From Coprinellus micaceus (Eukaryota > Basidiomycota > Agaricomycetes > Agaricales > Psathyrellaceae), in NCBI GenBank assembly GCA_951394405.1, contig OX596335.1, forward strand, positions 1,798,001-1,862,000: a DNA stretch of 64,000 nucleotides, in the 5' to 3' direction. The notes under the pieces are model-generated. The model did no database searches. It saw only the letters and a program-made list of their open reading frames with translations, and was not told the origin of the DNA. Within the stretch, counting starts at the first letter, position 1. Each line of letters begins with the position of its first letter. Of this stretch, positions 50,345-59,709 are shown piece by piece. The position numbers and the translations under genes were made by a program.

Positions 50345-51904
50345 ATGGCCTCATCAGGACCCAACTTTCCGAAACTCGGTGGGACCAACTACCCTTGCTG
50401 GTCTGGCGATATGGAGGCCTGGCTCAAGGCCTGTGGCCTGTGGCGCATCGTTAAAGGTCTCAGTGCTCGCCCTACCTTTGCCTCTATTGCTCCTCCCACT
50501 CTGGAAACCGAGTCTTCGACCCCTGGCTCTACTGCGAAAGCAAAGAAGGTCGCAGCAGCTGCTGCTGAGCTCAAGGACGCTTGGGAAGCGAAGGCTATGG
50601 AGATGCAGGATGCCTGGGATCAGAAGAGCGATAAGGCAGCTGGATGGATCTGGCTGTCTCTGGAGGAGGACGTGAGGACGTTGGTTAGAGGGTGCAAGGA
50701 TGATCCCCAGGTGATGTGGACGACGTTAGAGGACACCTACCACCAGAAGAAGGCCGGTAACCGCTTCAACGCCTACGATACCCTCTTCTCGATTCGCAAG
50801 CAGGACGATGAGTCCCTCCAGACGCTCATCAACCGTGTGGACGACGCCCTGACGCTCTGTCAGGCCCTTAGGCCTCTGGAGTTCAATATCACCGCTCTCG
50901 ACAAGGAGCTCTCATCCATGGTCCTTCTCCGTGCCCTCCCAGAAGACTACTCGCATTTCGTCACCTCCCTCCTCCTCCTCGATAAGCTCGACAAGGCCAC
51001 GATCACCCAGGCCTTCCTCACTGAGGAGACTCAACGTCGACGCCGTGCTGCAGACACCCTCTCTGCCACTGCCCTCTCCGTCTCGTCTTCTGCGTCTTTG
51101 ACTTGCGCATTCTGCACCCGGTCTGGCCATACCCAGGCTGACTGCCGTGCGTTTGCCCGTGCCCAGAAGAACGCACGTGAGTACGTGGCATCTGGACCCT
51201 CCCAGAAGCGTGGACAGCAGTCCAAGAAGGCCCAGGAGAAGACTCAGGAGTCGGCCGCCACGTCTGGTGTGACCGAGTTTGCTGGAAATGCAAGTGCTGT
51301 TCCGGATCTCGCAGATCCTTCCTCCCCCATCCAACCCCATGCTGACTTTCGTTGGAATGCAGACTCAGGCTGCACTTCAACAATGACGCCGCACCGTCAC
51401 TGGATTCGAAATTATCGTCCTCTCCGTGTTGGTGTCGAGTTGGCAGACGGCAGTATCATCTACTCTGCTGGGGTTGCGACTGTGGTCATTGACCCAGTGG
51501 TGGACGGGAAGAGGATTCGATCTGTAGAGCTTACACGTGTTCTCCATGTACCCCAACTCCGTTCTAATCTCCTATCATGCCTTTACCTCACTCGGTGCTG
51601 CGGTTTCTCCATCCTCATCAACTCAGCCTTCATGCACTTCATGCGTAGCGGTATGACGCTGTTTCGAGCTCGAATCACATCCAACAACGCTGCCTTCATC
51701 GATGGAGCTACTCGAACCGCTGTAGAGTCTGCGAACGCCCTTACGACACGTCCCCTTGACCTCCAGCTCTGGCATGAACGTCTCTGCCACCACAACACCG
51801 CCGACATTTCGAAACTCATCTCTGGCGGTCTGGCTACTGGCATCTCCCTCTCCTCTTCTGCGAAGCGAGACCTCATCTGCGAGCCCTGTCTGGCTGGCAA
51901 GATG
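50345..51904 (+). pseudogene. Copia gag-protease-preintegrase (truncated)
   Basis: From ATG 50,345 (an in-frame ATG exists at 50,258 but the conserved gag start is here) the frame reads SGPNFPKLGGTNYPCWSG, typical of copia gag, with RALPEDYSHFVTSLLLLDKL, a CCHC zinc knuckle (CAFCTRSGHTQADC), the aspartic protease site in NADSGCTSTM, and the pre-integrase zinc region LWHERLCHHNTADISKL. It ends after CEPCLAGK at the LTR of copy C. No stop or frameshift inside. Confidence 0.85.
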
Positions 51905-52213
51905 TGTTGAAAGTGTAACTGGGGCAGGGACACTGAAGCCTCTAGGTCAGAGTACTGAACTGATGATATTAGGGCATACTGCTACTCACCTGAAGCCTCT
52001 AGGTCAGAGTACTGAACTAAGGGGCCTCAGGGCAATACATGGAGTGTTGATACACAGGAATCAGGTCACATGATGCTAGATGATCAAGATATGATAACTA
52101 AGTCCGATTAGATCAAGATAACTGATGAAGGGCAAGATCATGATGGATAAGGGTGATCTGTGAATGGATAAGGATGGATAAGGGTGGAGTCACCAAGTCA
52201 CCAAGTTCCAACA
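51905..52213 (-). repeat. Copia 3' LTR of copy C (309 bp)
   Basis: Minus-strand start TGTTGGAACTTGG and end CACTTTCAACA. It has two CTAGGTCAGAG units like LTR A. It abuts copia B directly at 51,904. Confidence 0.9.
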
Positions 52214-53144
52214 CACTCCCTTGACTGAGACTCACTCCCTTCAGTCAACACACTCCCTTAATCTGCACGGAGTCCAAGTCGTTCTCGTGCAAGTCGGATG
52301 GCTGGAAGAGGAAGGGCCTTGGTGAGGCAGTCTGCAGGCTGCTCAGTGCCCTTGATGTGAACAGGGGCAATGGTACCAGCTTCCACAATGTCTCGCAACC
52401 AGAAGAACCGCAGATCCAGGTGCTTCATGCGTCCAAAGTGCTCGGGGTTCTTGCTGACACTGATAGCGGACTGGTTGTCAATGTGGAGGGTGGATGGACC
52501 ATGCTGGGGGAAGCCAAACTCGCCAAGGATGTTGCGCATCCATAGGATCTCCTTTCCAGCCTCAACTGCAATCATGTACTCAGCCTCTGTGCTAGAGAGA
52601 GCAACGATGGTCTGTAGCTTGCTGGACCAGCTCACAGCACCTCCAGCCACAGTGGTGACATAACCACCAGTTTTTTTTTTTTTTTTTTTTTTTTTTTGAA
52701 ATCAGCTTTTATATACCGGGGCACGATGGCAGTCCGGTCGCTATCAACATACAAAGAGAGCGCGAGCGTCACTAACTAAGTACTACTGCAATTATGAAAC
52801 ACTAAAGATTGACGATTTGGAGACGCCCGGCGCTTGAAGTTTTACCCCCAACCAGCAGACAGACGATGATAGGCCTTTCAGCACTAACAGATCGGTATGT
52901 TAAGTCGGCATTCCCACCCAGTCCAGTCCAATCCCCACCAGTACCAGTCCGCCACAAGGTGTTATGGGCCCCGGGGGCACACCTTGCCTGCCCCCGAACG
53001 GTGTCCCTCACGGTAGCCGCGCTTCGGGTACCCCTCATCCACATCAGTTGCAAGGACTGACACGTCAGGGTACCTACCCAACTCCCTTCACGCGAGACCT
53101 TTAACCAGCAGAGGCCAGTCCAAACGAGACGGGGCCGCGTCCTC

Positions 53145-56100
53145 TCAACCATCCCCCTGTGGGGCGTATTGGAACCCAAAAGCAAAGGCCTTTGGGTTAT
53201 CCTCTAAAAACCAAACGAGTTCCCGCACAAAGCGGGGATCCCGATCGTAGGTTTGCAGTACACCGCACTGCGTGAAAATATGGTGACGAGTTTGCACCGG
53301 ACAGCCGCATTCACATTCGTGATCGTCATGGCCAGGTATGCGGAACCGGGAGTAATACTCTCCAGTCGGCGCGTGATTGAGGATGGCTCTGCACATACGT
53401 GCACAGAGCCCATTGCTCTCATTAACATGTCGGAGCCATACCCCCCCATTGGAGTATGTCGGACGGGTTGGCTTCCCCTTGGGGTCGCGCAGCACCATGA
53501 ACTGGTGCCCTAGATAGTCTGGGTTGCGTGCCTGAGTAGCCCACGCGTCCAGTGCAGAGTCGGCAACATGCTTGCGCATGCTATCGAGAGAAGTAGTGGG
53601 TCTCACCCCCGCAGGAGTGGGAGGGAGGCTCCGCGCGTGCAAATGAGCACGATGTTGAAGACCCCACTTCAACTTGGAAGGGGTCTCAATGAAGTCCACC
53701 CGTCTGTCCGCCTTGGCAGCAAACCAGGTGCGGAGAGCCTTACAGGTCGCAAGCGAAAATGCCTGGCCCGAATGGATCCCCGGATCGACTGCCCTTTTAG
53801 CCATGGCTAAAGAGTCAGTGAATATCGCAATCCGATCACAGTCTTCTAGGGCCGTAGCCCTTCCAACTGCCATGCGAATCGCTAGGAGCTCAGCGTCGGA
53901 TGACAGGACACGTCCTGCCACCGTGACTCCCTTGCTCCGTTGACTGCCCAAGCCTTCATATACGTAGGCCGCGGTCGCATTATGCCTGGTGGTCTTGGGG
54001 ACGGACGCGTCCACCCCCATGCACACCGTGCGGTTGTTGTTACTCAGAGAGTTCCATAGAGTATTCAGCTCCTGCCTACGGCGTTCGAAGATATCTTCGC
54101 CATACCGCTGGAAGCTGTTGAAGTGGACTTTGTCCCCATAAAGGTCCATCATCCTAGATCCTGGAGTATTCTCAGCCGCGCACGGCTCGAACTTCTCCGT
54201 CAGTTTAGGTAGACCTCTAAGGGTCTGACCTATAGCATCCTTTACACGGCCGCGGTTCACCGGCGAGAGGTGACAGGCGGCCCCATAATGGGGAGAGGCA
54301 CTACCCCTATGTTCCTCGGGTAGGAGGGAACGTAGCGGGTGTGTGTCAGATAAGGTCGCCGTTCGGAAGACAGCACGCTGTGACAGCTTCCGAAGGTGAA
54401 GACGAATGGGTGGGAGGCCTGCGAGGCACTCCACTCCTCCAGTAGGAGACGTGCGAAACGCTCCTATTATCCAGCATGCTGCTTTACGCTGCATGGAGGT
54501 TAGAATTTTGAGTGCGCCTTGGATTTTGGCGCCCTCATAGTACCACAACCTATGTCCGTACGTGCAGATGGGTATCACACACGCTCGGAACAAGATGCGT
54601 TTGTTCTTGGGCGACAGCCCTCGAGTAGAATTACCAAGCATCCTCATCGCCATTACGGTGGTGAGGGCCTTGGTCGAATAGTACCGGATGTGTTCTTTGA
54701 AGGACAAGAACCGGTCGAAGAAGAAGCCCAAGTAGCGCCAATACTGCTTGGGTTTCAGAGGGGTGTCCCCTGTGAAGGGGGCATAACCGAGATCAAGGGG
54801 CATACTGAAGTCCGTACGGCCCTTGGAGAAGTGGAAGAGTTCCGTCTTGTCGTGTTCCAAGACGAGCCCTGCCTTTGTAAACATATCGAAGAGACACTGG
54901 TATGCATGATAGAGATGCACGCAGTTCTCCTCGATATCGCGAGATTGGACAATGATGGTGCCATCGTCCACATATGAGATCAAGGTAGCGAGTTTCCCCT
55001 CTGGCCTCAACCGGAACAGCTTCATGATTGGAGCTATGACGAGAGCAGAAAGTACGGGCGAGAGGGCTGAGCCCTGTCCCACCCCTACATCCGCCCGGAA
55101 AGGATCCGAGGTAGAGCCATTCCATACATATGATGTATGGCGCTCCACCAGGTAGGATTGAAAGAAGGTCACCACCATTGGGTGGAAGCCTTGCTTGCGA
55201 AGTACCTCGAGTAGGAACTCATGGTTGATAGATGGGAAGAACTGGGCGATGTCAAAAGCAACAACGCTTGTCTTTAACCCTGCTGCCCACCCTGTCCGCA
55301 CCAGGTGCGTCAGGAATAGGCCAGCGTCTTCGGTGGAGCGCTGACGCACCCCTCCCATTTGATTTGGATCGACAAGATCATACTTGATCATGTCAAACTG
55401 AAAACGATTGGAAATCATCTTTTCAACCAACTTACCAAGGGTGTTCAAGAGCACGATAGGTCTGAACGCCTTTGGGGCAGAGTAGGACGGCTTGTTCGGT
55501 TTCGGTATGATGATCGAAAGCGAGTCCTTGAAATGTTTTGGCCAGTGCCCGGTTTTTATGCAGGCATTGGCCAAGTCCATCACGACCTTTTCACATTCAG
55601 GTACAGCGAAGATATACTTCAGGTGCTGCCATGTGACATGGTCAGGACCTGGAGCAGATCGAGATGAGCATGCCTCAAGGGCTTGCCTCATTTCCAATAG
55701 AGAGAACACTGGCCATTCCCTGACAGGCTCGTCGGGGAGTTCGTCCAGTAGACTCAGATCGACCGGTCGGTCGTTGGCCGCATTGTAGGTGCCATGTAAG
55801 GCACCCCAGAGCTGGTCGAGATTGTGACAAGGCTGTCCGTTATGTTGGATAGCCTCGCACGGCGGGTTCTTGCGCTCCTTGACCCAGTCCATTAGGTCCC
55901 AGGGGCGCTTGTCTGTTTCTGAGATGTCCTTGATGCGCTCATCGAAGAACTCTCGCCTCGTCTTTTTTACAAGACGTCGAAATGCACCACGAGTTTCAGC
56001 AGAGTCATCCGCTTTCCACTCATCGTACGCCTTCTGACATTCGTCAGTCCACCATTTCTTAGAACGGGGGGTAATGATGTACTCCTCGGAGTGGGCGAAC

Positions 56101-57011
56101 CACGCATCAGAGAACACCTTTTCAATCGCCACAGAGAGTTCCTCCACTCCTTCTGCGGTGTTGAGATCGTACAAGTCGGAGAGACCGGGCATCTCTTTTT
56201 CGACCTGCATAAAGAATGGGGCCACCGCATCCTCCTTGAGGGTGCGGCCCTTGACACGTTCAACATGGGTGTCGAGTTTGATAACAGAGGACAGCGGAAA
56301 GTGATCCGATGTTCCCTTCAATTCCTCCTCCCTCAGCGGCGCCGCTGATAGGACGTAGGCAGGTTGTACAAATACCATGTCTATTACAGACTTGATATTC
56401 GCGTCGGCATGGGACACATAGGTGGGTCCTGGATTGACAGGTGGGGAGTACTCCACACCCAGACGGGCTGCCGTTTCCAGCAGTAGGATAGCTGTGTCTC
56501 CGTGGTTTGGGACGGCATCGTCCCATTCCCTGGAGTGACAGTTGAGGTCCCCAGCCATGTAGTCCATGGTCGGGAGCGAGTCTGCGCGGCGATCGAGCAA
56601 GCGAATTGCTCGGTGGTCGGCGTCTGAGTATATATTCATAAGGTGCATGGGTTCGTCACCTGCAAACAGGGAGATAACCATGACATCTCGATCATCGATA
56701 AGATCACGACGGTAAGTTGGGCGAAGGACGTCCAATCTCTTATTCACATAGGCCATGACCCGAGGAAGGGTGCCTGGCTCAGTCGGGGGGACCATGCAGG
56801 TCCACTTAGGATGACGGGGCGAACCCCACACCGCAGTACCTTCCTTGTCGTGCGCAGAAGGAGCGTGGCGGATGAGCCTCCACGGAGGCTCTTGTAAGAA
56901 TACCAGATCCAACGATTTACATTGTTCCTCGAGTAATACAATAAGAGAGTCCCAGGACTTCGCAATATTGAAAGATAAAACCCTAATCTTCCGTAATGTT
57001 GTACTAGACAT
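53145..57011 (-). CDS. LINE ORF2: endonuclease, reverse transcriptase, RNase H
   Basis: 1,288 aa, a complete non-LTR polyprotein. The N-terminal APE-like endonuclease shows LSFNIAKSWDSL, FLQEPPW, AGDLNCHSREWDD and TSDHFPLSS. RT: KAFRPIVLLNTLGKLVE, VAFDIAQFFPSINHE, GVGQGSALSPVL and the catalytic YVDD (ISYVDDGTI). A ribonuclease H domain follows (GVDASVPKTTRHNATAA, SSDAELLAIRMAV, FTDSLAMAKRA), then a C-terminal zinc knuckle CECGCPVQTRHHIFTQC. The endonuclease-RT-RNase H order is that of the Tad1 and I groups. It nicks target DNA and copies the element RNA there. Its ATG overlaps the end of ORF1, so translation is probably by reinitiation. Confidence 0.93.
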   Translation of the reverse strand: MSSTTLRKIRVLSFNIAKSWDSLIVLLEEQCKSLDLVFLQEPPWRLIRHAPSAHDKEGTAVWGSPRHPKWTCMVPPTEPGTLPRVMAYVNKRLDVLRPTYRRDLIDDRDVMVISLFAGDEPMHLMNIYSDADHRAIRLLDRRADSLPTMDYMAGDLNCHSREWDDAVPNHGDTAILLLETAARLGVEYSPPVNPGPTYVSHADANIKSVIDMVFVQPAYVLSAAPLREEELKGTSDHFPLSSVIKLDTHVERVKGRTLKEDAVAPFFMQVEKEMPGLSDLYDLNTAEGVEELSVAIEKVFSDAWFAHSEEYIITPRSKKWWTDECQKAYDEWKADDSAETRGAFRRLVKKTRREFFDERIKDISETDKRPWDLMDWVKERKNPPCEAIQHNGQPCHNLDQLWGALHGTYNAANDRPVDLSLLDELPDEPVREWPVFSLLEMRQALEACSSRSAPGPDHVTWQHLKYIFAVPECEKVVMDLANACIKTGHWPKHFKDSLSIIIPKPNKPSYSAPKAFRPIVLLNTLGKLVEKMISNRFQFDMIKYDLVDPNQMGGVRQRSTEDAGLFLTHLVRTGWAAGLKTSVVAFDIAQFFPSINHEFLLEVLRKQGFHPMVVTFFQSYLVERHTSYVWNGSTSDPFRADVGVGQGSALSPVLSALVIAPIMKLFRLRPEGKLATLISYVDDGTIIVQSRDIEENCVHLYHAYQCLFDMFTKAGLVLEHDKTELFHFSKGRTDFSMPLDLGYAPFTGDTPLKPKQYWRYLGFFFDRFLSFKEHIRYYSTKALTTVMAMRMLGNSTRGLSPKNKRILFRACVIPICTYGHRLWYYEGAKIQGALKILTSMQRKAACWIIGAFRTSPTGGVECLAGLPPIRLHLRKLSQRAVFRTATLSDTHPLRSLLPEEHRGSASPHYGAACHLSPVNRGRVKDAIGQTLRGLPKLTEKFEPCAAENTPGSRMMDLYGDKVHFNSFQRYGEDIFERRRQELNTLWNSLSNNNRTVCMGVDASVPKTTRHNATAAYVYEGLGSQRSKGVTVAGRVLSSDAELLAIRMAVGRATALEDCDRIAIFTDSLAMAKRAVDPGIHSGQAFSLATCKALRTWFAAKADRRVDFIETPSKLKWGLQHRAHLHARSLPPTPAGVRPTTSLDSMRKHVADSALDAWATQARNPDYLGHQFMVLRDPKGKPTRPTYSNGGVWLRHVNESNGLCARMCRAILNHAPTGEYYSRFRIPGHDDHECECGCPVQTRHHIFTQCGVLQTYDRDPRFVRELVWFLEDNPKAFAFGFQYAPQGDG

Positions 57012-59709
57012 TAGGAAGGACTAGGTTAGATTGAAGCCGTCCACGATCTTGACGATCACGTACCTGCTTGTTGAGAGCGTCGATCTGGCCGCGGTTGAAC
57101 CTCGCGTACCAGAACGGACATTTCGACGACTCGGCGTCGTGGCCATCCTTCCTGCAGTTGAGACAACGTACACGATGGGGGCAGACTTTGATCTCCTCCG
57201 GGGTGGGAGGGATCGGCTTAGGGAGTTGCTTGGGCTTGCCCTTGCAACAGCTCGCGTGGTGGCGATGCTCGTCCCGAGTATGAGACTCGCCGCAGATGGG
57301 GCACCTGCGACGGGTCCGGCACATGAAATCAGGATGTCCCCACTTGCAGCAATTCTTGCAGAAGGGGACGCCGGGTTGGCGAGGAGTAGACCTAATGAGG
57401 CACTTCCTGCCGAGGATGTTGATGGTCTTGTTGTTCAAGGCCTTCGCGCGGGTCCCAGCTTGGGAGTCCCAGATATTGAAGTACACAGTCACCGACGTGG
57501 ATGACTTGGACTCGGAGTTGATCACCCGGGGGCGGGCGGTCGGAATATAGTGTTGGCTCAAGGGCGAAGCCTCGAACGCACTGTCGATGTCAGAGTAAAT
57601 CGTTAGATTACCCCCGACCTTGTATTTTGGAACACCGTGTATCGCAAGATAGCTGGTGGACTGCGGAAGCCCGACCCACAGATTGCGGGACCAGGCTGGG
57701 AGGACTTGGGTGATCCAACCGCGCGCGGCATTTAAGTCACGCTCGTTCGGAACATCCGTCGTTCTGAGACTCCAACCCCCATAGGCCTGACTGCCTGAGA
57801 GGACTCGGAGCTCCGATCCAGCACGCTGAAGGATGTCGTTCATCCCCCTCATGACGAACCCGCCGTCAATTGTGGGAATCTGCCCATCCTTCTCGTTGAA
57901 GAGGACCATGATCTGCGTGCGAGGCGGACCCTTGGTTGTAGATGCAGGGATCACCGTCTTCTTCTTCTTCTGCTTCTTCCCGCTCGAGACGGGGCCAGCA
58001 GAGATCGGAGGAGGGTGAACCTGGGGTAGAGGGGGTACAGGACCGCCGTTGATAACCTTGGCGATCTGCGATGGAGTTAAATCAGGTCGAGCCCGCCCCC
58101 ACATGGCGGCAGCCTCGACGTAATTCATTTTCGTCTTGCCCCCCTTGGCAACGACGTTCCACGGCCTGGGGGCCGCGGGTTTAGAAGGCTTCGTAGGGCC
58201 GGCTGGAAGGCCGACTCTCTGGAAGGGGACGGCGGGGGCTTTGGGCTGCGGCCTTGGGCCTCCGTCGTGCACACGCTTCCGTGTAGCCGCAGAGAACGGA
58301 AGGCTCGGGTTCGGGCCGGGTGGGGCCGGTTCCTGAGCGTCCCGAGAATCTTCGGGGCGTCCCTCCACTGGGGCGGGACGTTCCGGGATAGGGTCCTGGT
58401 CCACCCGGATGGGCGAGCCAGTGGGTCCACGCTTGCCGCCCTTCGGGGGGACGACTCGCGAGCGTTGCTTGTTCGTCGGTTGTGGAGCGAACGAAGGAGG
58501 AGGGTTCTGGGCAGGGTACTCCGGAGGTGGTGTGTCCGCGAGACCCTCTCGGATCTTGCGGGCAGACGCCTCGGTGTACTCACGCCAGTAGCGGAAGCCC
58601 TTGGGAGGAGCTGTAGATAGGGGGGAAGGGGGCCGCCCCGAAGGGTCGGCCTTCCCCCAGCCTCGAGGTATGAGCGCCACCGACAATGGTGCCGGCTCTT
58701 GAACCGCAGGGCTGACGAGCACGTCCTCCATGGGACGTGGTGTAGTAGAGTCTTGGTGATTCCCACCGGGAGGTACAACCTCGCCGCTGAGCATCTCCTC
58801 GACGTTGGCAGCCCAGGACCCGACTGCGGGGTCCGAGGCATACATATCATCGACCTCCTCCTGCACCTGCATAGGGTGTAGGGGGGGGTCGTGTGCGGTG
58901 TCGCCGACAGGTCGGCTACTGAGAGGGTCCTCGCTCTCTCCGCGCCCAAGAGGAGGGATCCTTCCGAACTGAATCGGGGGGGATCGGATCCTCCGGGCAC
59001 GGGGAGTAGCATGGGTGTGAGGAGACGGCGGACGGGTGCCCGGTGGGGTCGCCATTTCGTCGTCGTCGTCCAGGGATTTGAACGCTGTCCCCCAGGCAGA
59101 GCCTTGGATGGCAGCGTCGACTCGGTCCCAGGTGAACCGTAGAGTGTTGACGGCCTCGTACTCGTCAGCGGGAACATCCCGTCTGAGGAAGAACTCGGCA
59201 GCCCGGTTGAGGGAGGAGATGGCGTCTTCTAGGGTGAGAGTGTTGGAGGGCGCCGGGGTGGGGAATTGAGTCCTGGTCGCTTCCGAGCCAAAACTCACCG
59301 CCTCCTCGTCGTCCTTGCTAGAACTCTCGCTCCCATCCTTCTCCCTGTAGACTGTGGATGGTGGTACGGTGGCAGAGTGGGCGCTCTGGACCTCCGTTCC
59401 TCCTCCGCTAATGTTCAACGGGTCATCGTCACTCTGGGCGGCGGTGCTCGTCGATGTTTGAGATGGTCCGTGCGCATCCCGAAGGGTGGGCACGTCCGGC
59501 GCGTATCGCTGGCGGGCTTGCGCCCCTAACGAGGTGGATGGAGGGTCCTGGGACAGGTCCCTGTTGGAGTGCAGAGAGGCAGCCCTCGAGGGGGGCCTCT
59601 GTGTAGAGGAAGCCGAAAGGCTGGGGTCTCGGGTCGACGCGCGGGATCGGCCGCCTGGTGGGGACGACTTCTCCCGGCGCGGGGCGGATTTTTTCTTCGA
59701 TGAGGACAT
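57004..59709 (-). CDS. LINE ORF1 (gag-like RNA-binding protein)
   Basis: 901 aa. The N-terminus is basic and Ser/Arg-rich, followed by a long Pro-rich disordered region. A basic KKQKKKK stretch precedes a folded part with RTDVPNERDLNAA-like text and TVYFNIWDSQAGT, and the C-terminus carries three zinc knuckles: CKNCCKWGHPDFMC (CX2CX4HX4C), CPICGESHTRDEH..C and CLNCRKDGHDAESSKC. Such proteins coat the element RNA. The first ATG after a 134-nt leader was taken. It ends at TAG 57,006-57,004, eight bases into the ORF2 start region (ATGTCTAG). Confidence 0.88.
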   Translation of the reverse strand: MSSSKKKSAPRREKSSPPGGRSRASTRDPSLSASSTQRPPSRAASLHSNRDLSQDPPSTSLGAQARQRYAPDVPTLRDAHGPSQTSTSTAAQSDDDPLNISGGGTEVQSAHSATVPPSTVYREKDGSESSSKDDEEAVSFGSEATRTQFPTPAPSNTLTLEDAISSLNRAAEFFLRRDVPADEYEAVNTLRFTWDRVDAAIQGSAWGTAFKSLDDDDEMATPPGTRPPSPHTHATPRARRIRSPPIQFGRIPPLGRGESEDPLSSRPVGDTAHDPPLHPMQVQEEVDDMYASDPAVGSWAANVEEMLSGEVVPPGGNHQDSTTPRPMEDVLVSPAVQEPAPLSVALIPRGWGKADPSGRPPSPLSTAPPKGFRYWREYTEASARKIREGLADTPPPEYPAQNPPPSFAPQPTNKQRSRVVPPKGGKRGPTGSPIRVDQDPIPERPAPVEGRPEDSRDAQEPAPPGPNPSLPFSAATRKRVHDGGPRPQPKAPAVPFQRVGLPAGPTKPSKPAAPRPWNVVAKGGKTKMNYVEAAAMWGRARPDLTPSQIAKVINGGPVPPLPQVHPPPISAGPVSSGKKQKKKKTVIPASTTKGPPRTQIMVLFNEKDGQIPTIDGGFVMRGMNDILQRAGSELRVLSGSQAYGGWSLRTTDVPNERDLNAARGWITQVLPAWSRNLWVGLPQSTSYLAIHGVPKYKVGGNLTIYSDIDSAFEASPLSQHYIPTARPRVINSESKSSTSVTVYFNIWDSQAGTRAKALNNKTINILGRKCLIRSTPRQPGVPFCKNCCKWGHPDFMCRTRRRCPICGESHTRDEHRHHASCCKGKPKQLPKPIPPTPEEIKVCPHRVRCLNCRKDGHDAESSKCPFWYARFNRGQIDALNKQVRDRQDRGRLQSNLVLPNV

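Larger units (their letters stand above)
49386..51904 (+). mobile_element. Ty1/copia copy B: 5' LTR and gag half
   Basis: Plus strand: 5' LTR 49,386-49,638, a CT-rich leader to 50,344, then the gag-pol frame, cut at 51,904 where the 3' LTR of copy C begins in opposite orientation. The missing 3' half should lie beyond copy C, but the sequence after the scaffold gap is not copia. It is complementary in content to copy C, which lacks the N-terminal gag. Confidence 0.88.
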
